Shown: positions 1 through 10,582 of the stretch, in pieces
How positions within the stretch are numbered: the stretch's first letter is position 1
Layout of the letters: each line of letters opens with the position of its first letter
Source of the DNA: Petrolisthes cinctipes
Taxonomy: Eukaryota > Arthropoda > Malacostraca > Decapoda > Porcellanidae
Assembly: GCA_033782935.1 (NCBI GenBank)
Contig: JAWQEG010000361.1
Span: 261,001-325,000, forward strand
Reading direction: 5' to 3'
Length of the DNA: 64,000 bases
Notes under the pieces: model-generated
Told to the model about the DNA's origin: nothing
The model's database searches: none
What the model saw: only the letters and a program-made list of their open reading frames with translations
Made by a program: the position numbers and the translations under genes

Positions 1-521
1 TCCTCAAGCTGTCTGGCCGAGCAGCCCCAAGCTCCTGAGGAAGGCCATGGCCTGAACCGGGCTTTCCCACAGTGCCCTCAGAGAGTGTATGTTGTGTTGT
101 TGGCGAGTGTGGTTGTGTGCGTTGCAGTCTTCAATAATGTGTTTAATAGAATAGGGTGCTGTGTTGCATCCCGGACAGGCATCCGCAATGGCTCCATCCA
201 GCCTCTTCTGATATGTCAGAAGGGCCGGGTGGTGGCCACACCGCAGCCTGGCCAGGTGGACTCTGTCCTCACAGGGAAGGGAGGATTCGGATGGGTGGAT
301 GTCAGGAGGTCGTGCATGCAGCTGAGTGTTGTTTTTGAGTGTTTGGATGGATTGATGAGTGATTTGAGTATGGATGTGTTTCTGGAGATTGGTTTGGGGT
401 GGGCAGGGTGTAAGAGATGATAGTATTTGTGTATGGTATCGTGTACTGGGTGTTGTTTTGATGTTCCTTGGCATGTGTGGGTGTTGTGCCATGTAGTGTA
501 GTGGATGGTGTGGGTTTGTGG
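1..521 (-). pseudogene. Jockey-like LINE (LINE-B), 5'-truncated 3' end
   Basis: The minus strand encodes the tail of a non-LTR retrotransposon ORF2 (stop near 4). It has an 'HLARLRCGHHPALLTYQK' stretch, then a CPGC...H...DC zinc-knuckle-like end, as in the C-terminus of Jockey-clade reverse transcriptases. The same sequence recurs at 10460-10582, 27483-28822, 38944-38975 and 41552-41776. The other copies show that the element ends in 'GAGGAACTTC' followed by (AAC)n, so this copy continues beyond the window edge. Its 5' side stops abruptly near 521, where a different LINE (LINE-A) begins in the same orientation, so it is a 5'-truncated insertion into LINE-A. Clade assignment is from motif resemblance only. 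Confidence 0.75.
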
Positions 522-876
522 AGTGTATTAAGCTTCACTCTCTCAACCACTCCACATTCATTACCAATTGCCTTCTCACTCATACCACATCTCTCATTAC
601 TCTCTCCATCCCACCTAGAAATCCACGTGCTCCTCTCAAGTAACTCATTTCCACTGCATCTATTCTAGATTGATGAGCCCTACTCCATGTCCATGTCTCT
701 GACGCATATGTCAGTGTTGGCAGAATTATACTATTTCGTAGTCCCCTTTTCACTTCCATACTCACACTTCTACCCTTCATAATCCTCCCAAGTGATCCTA
801 TGACCTGTTTACCCCTCATTGCTCTCTCCCTAATTTCTCTTTCCATACTTCCATGTTTACACAGAACTGTACCCAG
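522..876 (-). pseudogene. LINE-A ORF2, part after the RT domain (first segment)
   Basis: Minus-strand reading gives 'EIRERAMRGKQVIGSLGRI', 'SMEVKRGLRNSIILPTLTYA' and 'SETWTWSRAHQSRIDAVEMS'. This is the region after the RT palm in a widespread invertebrate APE-type LINE (RTE- or Jockey-like; I do not assign the clade). It is colinear with the plus-strand copy at 25689-26545. The ORF is interrupted by the LINE-B insertion at 521 and by a DNA transposon at 877-1846. It resumes at 1850. Confidence 0.8.
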
Positions 877-1846
877 GGCCGGTACTTATAAAGCACTAAG
901 TCTTCGTCTTAGCACTATGATTCTCTCCTAAGCCCTCAAGATGACAGATAAGTCCTAAATCCATAAGAATTAGCCATAAGTCCTTATGTCTCGTCACACC
1001 TCTCGTCTTAGCTAAATCTGGGTCCGGGGGTGTCTTAGGGGCTTAAGATTTTGTCATAAGCATCCAAAAGTGTGTGGATCCCGTAGAAATCATGAAATTA
1101 GTTTCCGCCACTCCCCGCCAAGGCATAAACACTGCAGTAGCCTTCACCGAGTACAGAGTGACAAGAATTACTAACATGAATGCACCTATACGTACAGCTA
1201 TATTATCAAAATTACAGTTGCTAGTTATAAAAATGTTGCCATAACACAAAGCAAAATTTGCTTTCATATCAAATAAAATTCAGAGCAAATCTAGATATAA
1301 TATACAATTAAAAAAATAATTAGGCTATAGTTGTGAATATATTTTTAATATAACGACCCCCGATGGGAAAAATCTGTAGATTTAGCCTATTTTAAAACCA
1401 ATACCTGAAAATCTAAAATCAGGCTCAAAATCTGTAGATCTACAGATAAATCTTTAGATCTGGCAACACTGCTAGTAAGTTCTTTGGGTTTGTGTTTGTT
1501 TACAATTGCCTCGGTAGTCGGTATGTCTTGTCCATAAATTTTAGTTACACACAATTTTTTTGCATTATTCTATGCATTGCTCATAAAAAAAGTATAATAT
1601 TATGCAAACCATTATTTAAAAACACATTTTCACTGTTTTTCTTTATCTATTTCTTTAAATTATAACAATATTACAAAAAATGGTTTGCTACAATTAGCAG
1701 TTAGCTGTTTCAGCAGTCTATGATTTTCACCCAGCTAAGTCTCGTGTTAGGATGGAGACTTAGTGCTTAGGACAGGAAAGTTATGTCTTAATCTTAAATA
1801 GGACGAAGTTTATGATAAAATTATAAATGCTTTATAAGTACCGGCT
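877..1846. mobile_element. 970-bp Harbinger-like non-autonomous transposon
   Basis: The element interrupts LINE-A. The termini are inverted repeats: GGCCGGTACTTATAAAGC on the left, and an 18-base complement on the right differing only at the first base. A 3-bp CAG direct repeat (874-876 and 1847-1849) flanks it and occurs once in the uninterrupted LINE-A sequence at about 25920. A 3-bp TSD with a GGCC-type terminus fits PIF/Harbinger. There is no convincing transposase; a 74-codon minus-strand ORF at 1043-1267 has no recognisable motif. The interior is AT-rich and contains an 'agatctggcaacactg' motif that recurs in other repeats here. Confidence 0.75.
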
Positions 1847-1849
1847 CAG

Positions 1850-4690
1850 GTACTTAAACTCCTTCACTTTCTCCATCCTCTCACCCCTCAGAGTTATTTC
1901 ACACTTAGTCCCAGTTGGTACTCTCACTCTGTAAGGTGTAGCAAAGTCAATCATTTCAGTTTCTGCTCTCTCAAATACCATCATTTTACTTTTACCAACA
2001 TTCACCTTCAGTTTCATTCATTTACACAGATTGAAACTCGTCCACCACTCTCTGTAACTCACTTTCACTCTCACCCATCAACTCAGTGTCATCCACAAAC
2101 AAACTTGCCACCAAGGACCAATTTCCTTCATTCAGCCTCAACTCTGCCCCCAGGCCATTTCCTTTGGCTTTCATCTCTCTCATACATCCATCCATATATA
2201 TATTGAACAGCCATGGTGACATAACACATCCCTGTCTCAGCCCTACACTAATATTAACACTCTCACTTAGATCACCCTCTACCCGTACACATGCTTTTGC
2301 ATCTGCATAAAAAGCCTCAATGCCTTTCAGCAAAGGCCCCCCAACACCATAAATCCTCAACAACCCTATCATATGCCTTCTCCAAGTCCATGAAGCATAC
2401 AACTTGCTACCCTTCCCAATATATTTCTCCACTGTTGATTTTTATGCAAATATCTAGTCCACACATCCTCTACCCTTTCTGAACCCTCCCTGCTCCTCAC
2501 TAACTTTATTCCCTGTTACTTCAATCAGTCTCTCAGTAAGAACCTTCCCATACACCTTCCCCAGTACACTAAGAAGGCTTATTCCCTTATAGCTACCACA
2601 CTCATCCTTACTTCCCTTACCCTTATACAAAGGTACAATTATGGCTCTCCTCCAATCTTCTGGCACCTCTTCCTGCCTCCACGCCAATGTGCATTTATGC
2701 AACATCCACTCCACCACTTCTTCCCCCCCACACCTCAACATCTCTGCAGTTATCCCATCCACCCCCGGTGCCTTTCCCATTGCTTTCCTAACCTCTTCCC
2801 TTCCTAATTCTCCCTGTACATCCTGTCGTCTACCACCTGCTTCCATCCCCATGCATGTCACCACCGCCTCCCCTCCCATCCCCTCATTCATCAAACCGAT
2901 CAAAATGCCTCTTCCACACTTCTTTCACTTCCTCACTTCTACTCACAGTATCTCCATCCTCTATCTTCATTCTCACGCTACCAGCCTTTCCTTCTCCTCT
3001 TTCTCTTTTAAACTCCTTCCAGAATAATTTCTTGTTTTCTTTAAACTTTTCACTCAGTTTCCTACCAAACTCCTCATCCACTCTCCTTTTACTCTCACTC
3101 ACCGTCCTCTTACACTCATTGTATTATCTCTTCCATCTCTCTTTCACTTCCTCTGGCACATTTCTCTGCAGGGTTCTCCTGAAAGCCTTCCTCTTATTCT
3201 CTACTGCATCCTTCACTTCTTCAGACCACCATGCACTCCCTTTCTTCCCCCTGTTTTGTACTTTGTACCCCACCACTTCTGCTGCTGTCCTACACACTAA
3301 AGTTTTGAATGTTTCATACACATCATTCACTCCCACTCCCTCCTCTATCCCCATCCTTACATCCCCCAGCACTTCACCCACCTTCCTCTTTATATTCCTC
3401 CCTATACTCTGCTTCATCTAATTTCCCACTAGCCACCTCCCTCCTGTTCCTCACCCCTTCATCCCTCCTACCATATTCCCACGTAACTCTATCCTTCATC
3501 CTTACCAACACCACAAAATGGTCGGAGCATTGGATCATTCCTTTCACCACTTTTGTATCAATCACATCCTTCCTTAACCTTTCATCCACGGCCACATAAT
3601 CAATCAAACTCTTCTGCTCTCCTCTTTCATCCCTTCTCCTCCATGTATAACTGTGGATCATCTTGTGCTGAAAGAAAGTGTTTGCCAAGAACAATCCCCT
3701 CTCAGCACAGACATCCACCAGATACTCACCATTCCCATTTACCCACAATACTTCCCACTTCCTCACCTCCCACCTTTCCATTCATATCTCCCATCATCAC
3801 CACTCTCCTTCCATTATCAATCTTTCTTAGACACCCATTTTATTCCTCCCCAAACACTCTCATCCTCTCTCTCCCTGTCTTACTCTTTTCATTCACTGGT
3901 ACATATGCACACACCCACACATACTTCACCATGCCAATCTTTCCAGTCTATACAATCCTTGACCCATTCCACCCATGTCCATCCACTCCCTTCCATACCC
4001 ACGGAGACACCAACAGCACACACCCTTCCTTCCCTCTTCTCATTCATACCCTTCCATACTACTCCTCCCTCCATTCCCTCCCACAGTCCACTCTCCCTTC
4101 CCTCCTTACACTCAACCACTCTACATCCCTTCACATGTGTCTCCGTCACTCCCATCACATCCACTCTTCCTTTCTTGAAACATTTTACAATCTCTCGTCT
4201 CTTGGTCCTAATCTGTCATTTCATTCACATTTACAGTTACTACTCTCATACAATCCCTCTTCCCAACTCCCTCTATAGGGCAGCCCGGAGACTCCCCCCC
4301 ACCAGTAGCCATAGCCGTCCACTCCCCCATTGGGGGGCCACTGATGGCTGGCAAGGCCAATGCAGTGCTCATTCCTGGAGGGACACGGGCCGTCGGCATT
4401 GTCAAAGCTAAAAAAACACGGTCATAAATTAAAAAATTTACAAAATATAAAAACATGCTAAAAACATACAAGAGATTAAAATCTAAAACACTAAAATCAC
4501 TAAAATACAATAAAAACCTTAAAATCTATATGTGGGGAAAGCTAATTCTCAACCCCACACCACCTTCCCCTTTGGCTCCACCTCCTAAGTGGATAAAATA
4601 AAGATAAAAATAGGAGGTGTACCCCTGAGGTCACCACTTGGAGGCGGGGTAAGGCTTACCAACCCTTCCTGGGGAGGGGTAGGTCACATC
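1850..4690 (-). pseudogene. LINE-A ORF2 and 5' UTR, frameshifted
   Basis: Reading leftwards on the minus strand: a 5' UTR-like stretch (about 4690-4290), a start-like 'MRVVTVNVNEMTD', an APE endonuclease (3374-4170: 'MDVMGVTETHVKG', 'SLIDYVAVDERLRKD', 'CSDHFVVLV'), then RT (2022-2903: 'EDWRRAIIVPLYKGKGSKDE', 'ISLLSVLGKVYGKVLTERLI', 'GLRQGCVMSPWLFNIYMDG', with the active-site equivalent 'SLFVDDTEL'). Then 'LKVNVGKSKMMVFERAETE' (1832-2017). The frame changes at least five times, so it is dead. Together with 522-876 it is one nearly full-length copy of about 3.2 kb, excluding the Harbinger insertion. Confidence 0.85.
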
Positions 4691-5170
4691 TTTCCTTATC
4701 CTTTCATTCACAGCTATGTAATCTATCAAACTCATCTGCTCTCCCCTTCCATGTGTACCTGTGGATCAGCCTGTGCTTGAAGCATGTGTTGGTGAGGAAC
4801 AACTCTGCCTCGGCACACACATCCACCAGGCACTCACCATTTTCATTTATTCCATTCACACCCAACTTGCCAACTACATTTCCTATTCTCTCGTTTCCTA
4901 CCTTCCCATCCATGTCCCCCACAAGCACTATCCTCCTCCCTCTCTCAAAACTTCTCAGACAGTCATTCACTTCATCCCAAAACTCTTTCATTTTCATTTT
5001 TCCCACCTTGGTCTGTGCGTTTACCGGTGCATACGCGCAGACCCATGCATACTTCACTATACCAATCTTCCCTGTCATCCATGCTATCCTTGTTCCCTTC
5101 CTTCCATGTCCATCCATTCCCTTCCACACCCTCCCAGACACCAACAATGCACAACTTTCCTTTCCTCTCT
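4691..5170 (-). pseudogene. Second LINE-A copy, endonuclease domain only
   Basis: The minus strand encodes 'GKIGIVKYAWVCAYAPVNAQ', 'GRRIVLVGDMDGKVGNERIG' and 'NENGECLVDVCAEAELFLTN', then 'LIHRYTWKGRADE'. This is the central APE endonuclease of the same LINE family, with the GD-N-type active-site segment altered to GDMDGK. The copy lacks the RT, and its downstream end abuts the 5' UTR of the neighbouring LINE-A copy, so two fragments lie head to tail. Confidence 0.75.
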
Positions 5171-5229
5171 CATAATCACAATATGGTTAAAGTATAGTGA
5201 TTACATGTCAATGAAAGTATGGTACAGTA

Positions 5230-5862
5230 TGGTATCTGCCAAGGGGGGCTGACTTTATTCTCTGTGAATACTAGCCATCCCCAACAGGGCTAGAATAAAG
5301 ATTGTTGTAAGATCTGGTCACATTCTTGTGGATTTGACGAGATCTGCCCACATGGATTAATAATCCATGAGAGGTGTACTGCAACCAGAGTTTTTTTTTT
5401 TTTCTTCCACTGCTGTGTGGACCGCCAGCAGACAGGGGGTACATTATCCCTTTGCATGCAGCAGTGTAAACTCCCTCCCCCTTTATGGTCCCTTCAGGGT
5501 TGGTCTCATGGAAGGTGCGGCCCCACTTGTAGCTCTTGTGGTAACGTGGACTTGGGCCCACAGCACTGGCTGTGGTATCAAAGACCTTCCCCCCAATGAG
5601 GCTCCCAGACTCCCTGGTCCAGTAAGCTGTGGTCCCATTTCCCTGGGATGTGCTTCAGTAGCCCAGGCATATAGGGACATACAGACTCCCTGGTCCAGTA
5701 AGCTGTGGTCCCATTTCCCTGGGATGTGCTTCGGTAGCCCAGGCATATAGGGCCAGCCCCTCCTTTATATTAATTTGTTTTTTCACTGGGACCAGAGTGT
5801 ACCAGGGGTGTGTGGGGCAGGAGGCCATTCTGCCCCGGGATAACATCAACAACAACAGTATG
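5230..5862 (+). mobile_element. CAA-tailed retroelement 3' region
   Basis: Non-coding. It ends in 'GCCATTCTGCCCCGGGATAA' followed by CATCAACAACAAC, a plus-strand 3' tail. The same terminal 22 bases plus a longer CAA tract occur at 26238-26286, so this is the 3' UTR of a CAA-tailed LINE or SINE. It contains a T-run (5394-5403) and a two-copy tandem duplication. Confidence 0.5.
5606..5757. repeat. 76-bp tandem duplication
   Basis: Two nearly identical 76-bp units begin at 5606 and 5682 ('cagactccctggtccagtaa') inside the CAA-tailed element. The second copy diverges in its last bases. Confidence 0.85.
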
Positions 5863-6198
5863 GTATTAATTTTTTTTTTTTTTTAAATAATAGTGCCTGA
5901 TTGTACATCTGTCTTTAGTTGAGTTATACATTAATCCACGAGCTGCAAATTAAACCATGAAAAACTTCACACTATGCTGTATATTCAGCCATACACACAT
6001 TCATACCTTAGAACCTCAAAGTGAGTAAATTAATAAGAAGGAATTGATATTATCACAAAATGGTTTAGGGAAATTTGCCACTTAATGACAATTCATTATG
6101 AAAGGGTACCGTACCTGCGAATATAATGAAGTTCAACTAAAGAAAGAGAGTTGGGTTCAAATGAAAATGCTCGAGATGCTTCTGGGATACAAATACTG
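5863..6198. other. No gene seen; AT-rich intergenic or intronic
   Basis: Only a T-run near 5870 and simple AT-rich sequence. A possible last exon of the TOPBP1-like gene was sought on the minus strand near 6106-6133 (good acceptor 'TCTCTTTCTTTAG'), but the reading is too short to support. Confidence 0.4.
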
Positions 6199-6199
6199 T

Positions 6200-6299
6200 G
6201 GGTGGTATTATTAAACTTCCCTTTTGTCACTAAATGTGCACTGTAAAATAATGGGAACTGAGAGACAAGGAGAACATTTCCTAGAAGTTTAATAATACC
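6200..6299. mobile_element. Foldback MITE (related to 20879-21041)
   Basis: The left arm 'GGTGGTATTATTAAACTT' pairs with the right arm 'AAGTTTAATAATACCA', and the loop contains 'aataatgggaactgagagac'. The same arms and loop occur in the element at 20879-21041, so it is a dispersed foldback family. Confidence 0.6.
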
Positions 6300-6330
6300 A
6301 TACTGTACATTTCAGAAGCACAAAAGGCAG

Positions 6331-6457
6331 CATACAAGAACATCCATGGTGTTGGCGATGGCATGGTACCAGTATGTGTGTGTGTGTGTGTGTGTGTGAG
6401 TAGCAGTTGACCTGGGCCATGGTAACAGGTTTGATGAAGCCTATGTCCAGTGTTGGG

Positions 6458-6489
<32 letters not shown>

Positions 6490-6577
6490 CAGTAAGATTA
6501 CCCCCCAGACACACTACAGAGCCATGGTACCATTACCACACCATCGTGAACACCATGAATGCTCATACACAGAGCCA
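6331..6577. mobile_element. Foldback MITE M1, copy with enlarged loop
   Basis: The arms 'caagaacatccatggtgttg' and 'caacaccatgaatg'-like (minus complement) match the M1 family seen at 12864, 15800, 29469, 32366 and 55417. The loop carries (TG)9 (6376-6398), an A-run of about 28 bases (6459-6486) and unrelated sequence. Confidence 0.6.
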
Positions 6578-6594
6578 AACACTTGCTGACTCAC

Positions 6595-6754
6595 CAAAAA
6601 CACTGTATCCTTGATGTAGATATTTGTAACAATGGGGCAGTCACTCCTCACTAACTTCCTCACACCCTCAAGACATTCTCGATCACTGATAGCAATGGTG
6701 GCCCTTGTTGCCATACTGGTATTCAGGACCTCTGCCCCACCAAAAGTCAGTACT
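6595..6754 (-). CDS. TOPBP1: TOPBP1-like exon, BRCT8 C-terminal half
   Basis: 160-bp internal exon on the minus strand between acceptor CAACAG and donor TTG|GTGAGT. It enters in phase 2 and leaves in phase 0. It continues the preceding exon: the split arginine is followed by 'VLTFGGAEVLNTSMATRATI', 'AISDRECLEGVRKLVRSDCP' and 'IVTNIYIKDTVFL'. This has the BRCT pattern of a GGAxV strand, a TH/AI-type core strand and a terminal helix, and aligns with the last BRCT repeat of TOPBP1. The real C-terminus would need one more exon to the left, which I did not find. Confidence 0.75.
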
Positions 6755-6769
6755 CTGTTGAAGTATAGG

Positions 6770-6925
6770 GTACAGTATTAAAGGTAAATCTGGAACTACT
6801 GGTTCCTCAAAATTATTTCAAGCAACAGAACACAGTTGTATTTGTTAATATGATTCTGTTTCTTGGCATACTTTGGAGGAATCAAGGTGCTCCAATGTAC
6901 CAAAGGTATACAGCATCCTATCCTA
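6770..6925. mobile_element. TTAA-family MITE (M3), degraded
   Basis: It carries the M3 core 'ggtaaatctggaactactgg' and 'tttggaggaatcaaggtgct', shared with 10132, 32195, 33431, 48307 and 52573. The terminal TTAA sites are mutated. Confidence 0.6.
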
Positions 6926-7243
6926 CATTGCGAGGTCCCTTAAGTTTATATAAATATTTTATTTTTGTTTTAAGTTCTTTAGATTTGTATAGATTGTATT
7001 AATTTATATGATTTGTACTAATTTTTATTAAAATACTGAGTGTAAGTGCACCAAAAATGTTATGTCCCTATACAGTATTCATACCTACTCCATTCCGTAT
7101 GTACTACTTAGTGTTGTGAATTTTTATAGGCTGTGTCATAGGCCTTACTTCATCCACCTACACCTAACATTAGGGGTGCTAGATGCCCTTTTTAACAACT
7201 AGATAAATATTTACTCAGAATGTTTCCCTCATTAGCAGTGACA

Positions 7244-8037
7244 TTAACCCTTAAACCGCAGGTGTCGGCAATGGTCGACACCACCACCAAATGTGGGTGA
7301 CTGCGGGTGTCGGCATTTGTCGACAGACGCACTTTAAAATATGCGTGCCCCGAGTCACACCCGCCACTGGCAGTCAGTGTGGGAAGAGCTGTGAGCGTAT
7401 GAGGATGTATTTTCAGCACTCCACTTTTACGATAATTACCATACTGTACTGTATATGTACAGTCGCGGTCAAATATAATCATCCATATAGGGGTAACTCA
7501 CGTAAGAGTTTGACAGCTTCCCTCTGTTTCTTAGATGATAAATTTTCCAATAAATAGGTTAACTACCATCTTTTAATTTAATACAAGCAGCTACGCACTA
7601 CATAAAACAATAACATCATATGTGAACGTGAAAACATTAAACAGTAAATTGTTTGAGATACCCATATGTGGATGATTATTATTGACCGCGACTGTATATA
7701 AAACGAAAGTGACGTTATATTTCATATTGTTGTTAAAAAATGTAATTCTGACACGTCAGAGTGTGAAAACGTATTTAGAATTGTCAGGAGAGTGTAAAAG
7801 TGAATTTTGAGTTGTGGTCATTCTGAACTGGCTACCCATCCTTCAGATGTCCATTTAGTCATCATAAGTACATCAAGAGACAGCTAAAGGTTGTACTTCA
7901 ATATCATGTATTATTTATTCATGTAGCATAAGTAGTTTACACGCTATTAGCCGACAAAAGTGTTGCTTACATTTTGCAAAAACATGCCCGCAGTACAGAG
8001 TTGACGGGATCAAATATACCCGCGGTTAGGGGGTTAA
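7244..8037. mobile_element. TTAA-flanked MITE (M9), about 790 bp
   Basis: The left end TTAACCCTTAAACCGCAGGT and the right end, whose complement is TTAACCCCCTAACCGCGGGT, form imperfect TIRs between TTAA target sites (7244-7247, 8034-8037). This is piggyBac-like. Related sequence occupies 9356-10131. A mariner-type MITE is nested in it at 7460-7694. It lies in an intron of the TOPBP1-like gene. Confidence 0.75.
7460..7694. mobile_element. 235-bp Tc1/mariner-type MITE (M2)
   Basis: The terminal inverted repeats CAGTCGCGGTCAAATATAAT and its near-complement at the right end are flanked by TA at 7458-7459 and 7695-7696. A same-length (235-bp) copy in opposite orientation lies at 16575-16809. Confidence 0.85.
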
Positions 8038-8256
8038 CGTTGAAAGAAATGAAAGTACTAGGTGAGCTATCAACCATAAACCCATTATTACATGGTTTTT
8101 TAATGGTTTCTACTTTACAACACCATTTGTCAACTATATTCTATCAAAGTGGGAGACCAACTTGCATTACTATGACTGTCAATCTTACTTTACCTCCTTC
8201 CTCCAACAGATAATCAAGCACACTCAAACATTAATCTCTCTTCCATTCCTATTCTA

Positions 8257-8876
8257 TTAACCCCTTAGGACCGATTGACCGACATATCGGTGATAAAAAA
8301 ATTAATGGTTCGCTCCGAATCACCGACATGTCGACGGACCTATAAAAAACTGTAGCGAGTAGCTAGCGAGCTGGCGTTGGTAACGATGGAAAGCTAACGT
8401 CCTTGAGAAAAGGATTGACTGTGGTAGTGGTGTCTGGCAGCTGCGTATGCCAACAAGGAAATATCTCACCACTACATGGTGTTTTCTTATGTTTCTCGTA
8501 TCTCTCTGCTGTCTACTATACTCCAGGAGAGTCTAGACAGACAAAATTACACTGAAATACATTTATCATCATTGAAAACCACTTAAACGCATTATTTAGG
8601 TGTTTATATACATGTTTAGAGGTACGCAGAGCGTATGAGGTTTTCTTTCATGCGTTTCAGGGGATACTATTTATTTATTTTCGGACTTTGACGCTCTGTC
8701 ATATGCAAACGCGTACACCTAGGAGGCTCCCGTTTTCAGTTCCTGGTGTGTAAATTCAAGCTCTTTCATTCTGTAAGAACAAAATTTGCCTACATGAAAG
8801 TTGAAAATTGACCCCCAGAAGTCGGCTGGGGATGAAAAAAAAAAAAAAAAAAAAAAAGTCGGTCCTAAGGGGTTAA
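8257..8876. mobile_element. TTAA-flanked piggyBac-like non-autonomous element
   Basis: The TIR CCCCTTAGGACCGA and its exact complement sit between TTAA sites 8257-8260 and 8873-8876; the interior is 612 bp. Subterminal ATCGGTGAT/ATCACCGACAT sequence forms a hairpin. A run of about 24 A residues precedes the right TIR. No transposase ORF. It lies in a TOPBP1-like intron. Confidence 0.8.
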
Positions 8877-8914
8877 GTTACCTATAACACATTCATTACA
8901 TCAACATTACTCAC

Positions 8915-9119
8915 CTTCGAAATGAGTTTGTGCTAGATGACGATATGAGTTTGAGGTAAATGGAATATCCAGCAAACACTCCTTGGTCAGTTTTATTCCA
9001 TCGCAAACGGCAGGACATTGGCACATTGTTTGTGGTTTTCCATTCAAACTCTGCTTCATCAGCCCAGAAGCCCTGCTGGCTGCTACACGTTATATACTCT
9101 GGATGAAGGACCCATTTTC
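8915..9119 (-). CDS. TOPBP1: TOPBP1-like exon, end of BRCT7 and start of BRCT8
   Basis: 205-bp minus-strand exon with acceptor TGATCAG| and donor AAG|GTGAGT. Its phase (1 in, 2 out) joins exactly to the exons on both sides. Translation gives 'GKWVLHPEYITCSSQQGFWA', 'DEAEFEWKTTNNVPMSCRLR' and 'WNKTDQGVFAGYSIYLKLIS'. The 'GKWVLHxxYxxxC' ending is the classic last helix of a BRCT repeat, and the 'DExEFEW...LRW...GxFxGYSIYL' linker and next BRCT start match the layout of the TOPBP1 C-terminal pair (BRCT7/8), which binds phosphopeptides in the ATR checkpoint. It lies between two MITE-filled introns and is too short in each frame to stand out as an ORF. Confidence 0.8.
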
Positions 9120-9355
9120 CTGATCATAAAAACAAAATAATTGGTTGGTATGATAACAAGGACACATTTCACAGCAACAAAAATTATCTGGTCTGAATTT
9201 AATGGAAAGAAATTCAAACTGCAAGAAGGAGCACTTCAGAAAACAAACAGCATTTCTTCTAAGAATACGGTACTAGTTTATATTTACATCCAATTACAAA
9301 AGTAAACTCTTTTTGTGGTAAAGTTTACTCCAGAGGCTGTCAAACAGGTAACTTT

Positions 9356-10131
9356 TAAATTGCCAACTACCGCAACAAGTGTGGGTGACCACAGGTGTTG
9401 GCAATTGTCAACAACGATGCATTTTTCAAATACGCGTGCCCCCTGATTAATTAATCTCACAACAGAGGGGGTATATGCTTAGGAGCTCTCACAAGTCACA
9501 CCAGCCTTGTCCAGCCAGTGTAGCAATATCTCTCAGTGTATGAGGATGAATTTTCAGCTCTCCTCTTTAGCGCTAATTACTGTATACAGTACGTACACAA
9601 AAATGACAGTGACGTTATATTTCATACTGTTGTGTTGGAAAATGTGATTCTGACACATTTTATGATGAAATCAGAGTGTGGAATGGTCCTTGGAATGGTC
9701 ACAGGAGTGTAAAATGTGCTTTGAGTTGTGCTGGTGACCTGTTCTACAGATGTCCATATAGTATTCACAAGTACAGGCAGCAGCAAAATTGCTGTCGCCT
9801 CACTCGATGCTTCTTGATTGATAACATCAAAGATGATAATAATAGGACAAACATATTCAGCATACTAAATTATAACATGCTGGGGGATAATTAGTAAACA
9901 TTTCTGTTCCTTCAGTGTTCGAGCCTGTGAAGCAGGTGTGGCAACAGGACTTTTGCTGCTGACTGTACATTAGGAGTCAGCTAAGAGTTTGTATTACAAT
10001 ATAATTTATCATTTATTCATGTAGGTTATAGTGGTTTACACGCTATTAGCCGCCAAATATTGGTTTCCGTTATGTAAATTATGCCTCTACAGAGCAGATG
10101 TGCTGGAACAAGCCCAATTATTAAGGGTTAA
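9356..10131. mobile_element. Second copy of TTAA MITE M9, degraded
   Basis: Shares 'gtgggtgacc.caggtgttgg', 'tgacagtgacgttatatttc' and 'gtggtttacacgctattagc' with 7244-8037. The right TTAA (10128-10131) is shared with the adjoining M3 element. A mariner-type MITE is nested at 9774-9965. Confidence 0.7.
9774..9965. mobile_element. 192-bp mariner-type MITE (M11)
   Basis: TA-flanked (9772-9773, 9966-9967). The left TIR CAGGCAGCAGCAAAATTGCT pairs with the right TIR, whose complement is CAGTCAGCAGCAAAAGTCCT. The family recurs at 26737, 45160 and 53456. Confidence 0.75.
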
Positions 10132-10289
10132 TGGGGTAGTATACTTTTCTTCTAATGGAGCACCTTGATTCCTCCAAAGTATGCCAAGAAACAAGACCAG
10201 ATGAACAAACATAATAGTAACCAGTTGCTTGGAATAGTTTGGAGGTATCAGATGCTCCAGATTTACCAATGCTGCACTACCCCCTTTCA
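10132..10289. mobile_element. TTAA-flanked MITE (M3)
   Basis: 158-bp unit between TTAA at 10128-10131 and 10290-10293, with GGGGTAGTATAC and GCACTACCCCC ends. The core 'gattcctccaaagtatgcca' is shared with the other M3 copies. It lies in the intron between the first two TOPBP1-like exons. Confidence 0.7.
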
Positions 10290-10459
10290 TTAAGAGCTGG
10301 TGGTAGTCATGGCACAAAACTTTCAACAGGCCTACACTAAAGAGCAACAATATACAAGCAGCCACACATAGTGATGACACATCATAACCTCCTGGGAATA
10401 CTTTAGAATGGCACTGGCCTACCAGAAGTCACACTAAGCTACATTTTTTTCTCTGTAGA

Positions 10460-10582
10460 GTTGTTGTTGAAGTTCCTCAAGCTGTCTGGCTGAGCAGCCC
10501 CGAGCTCCTGAGGAAGGCCATAGCCTGTGTCGGGCTTTCCCACAGTGCCCTCAGAGAGAATATGTTGTGTTGTTGGTGTGAT
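10460..10582 (-). mobile_element. LINE-B 3' end, severely 5'-truncated
   Basis: On the plus strand it starts with gttgttgttgaag (the complement of the CAA tail), then 'ttcctcaagctgtctggctg', identical in layout to 1-100. Only about 120 bp of the LINE is present. Confidence 0.8.

Noticed and set aside
1043..1267. Possible Harbinger Myb-like protein
   Set aside because: 74 codons, no tryptophan-repeat pattern; insufficient evidence.
2855..4411. Plus-strand Ser/Pro/His-rich ORFs up to 252 codons
   Set aside because: Shadows of LINE-A ORF2, which reads as endonuclease and RT on the minus strand.
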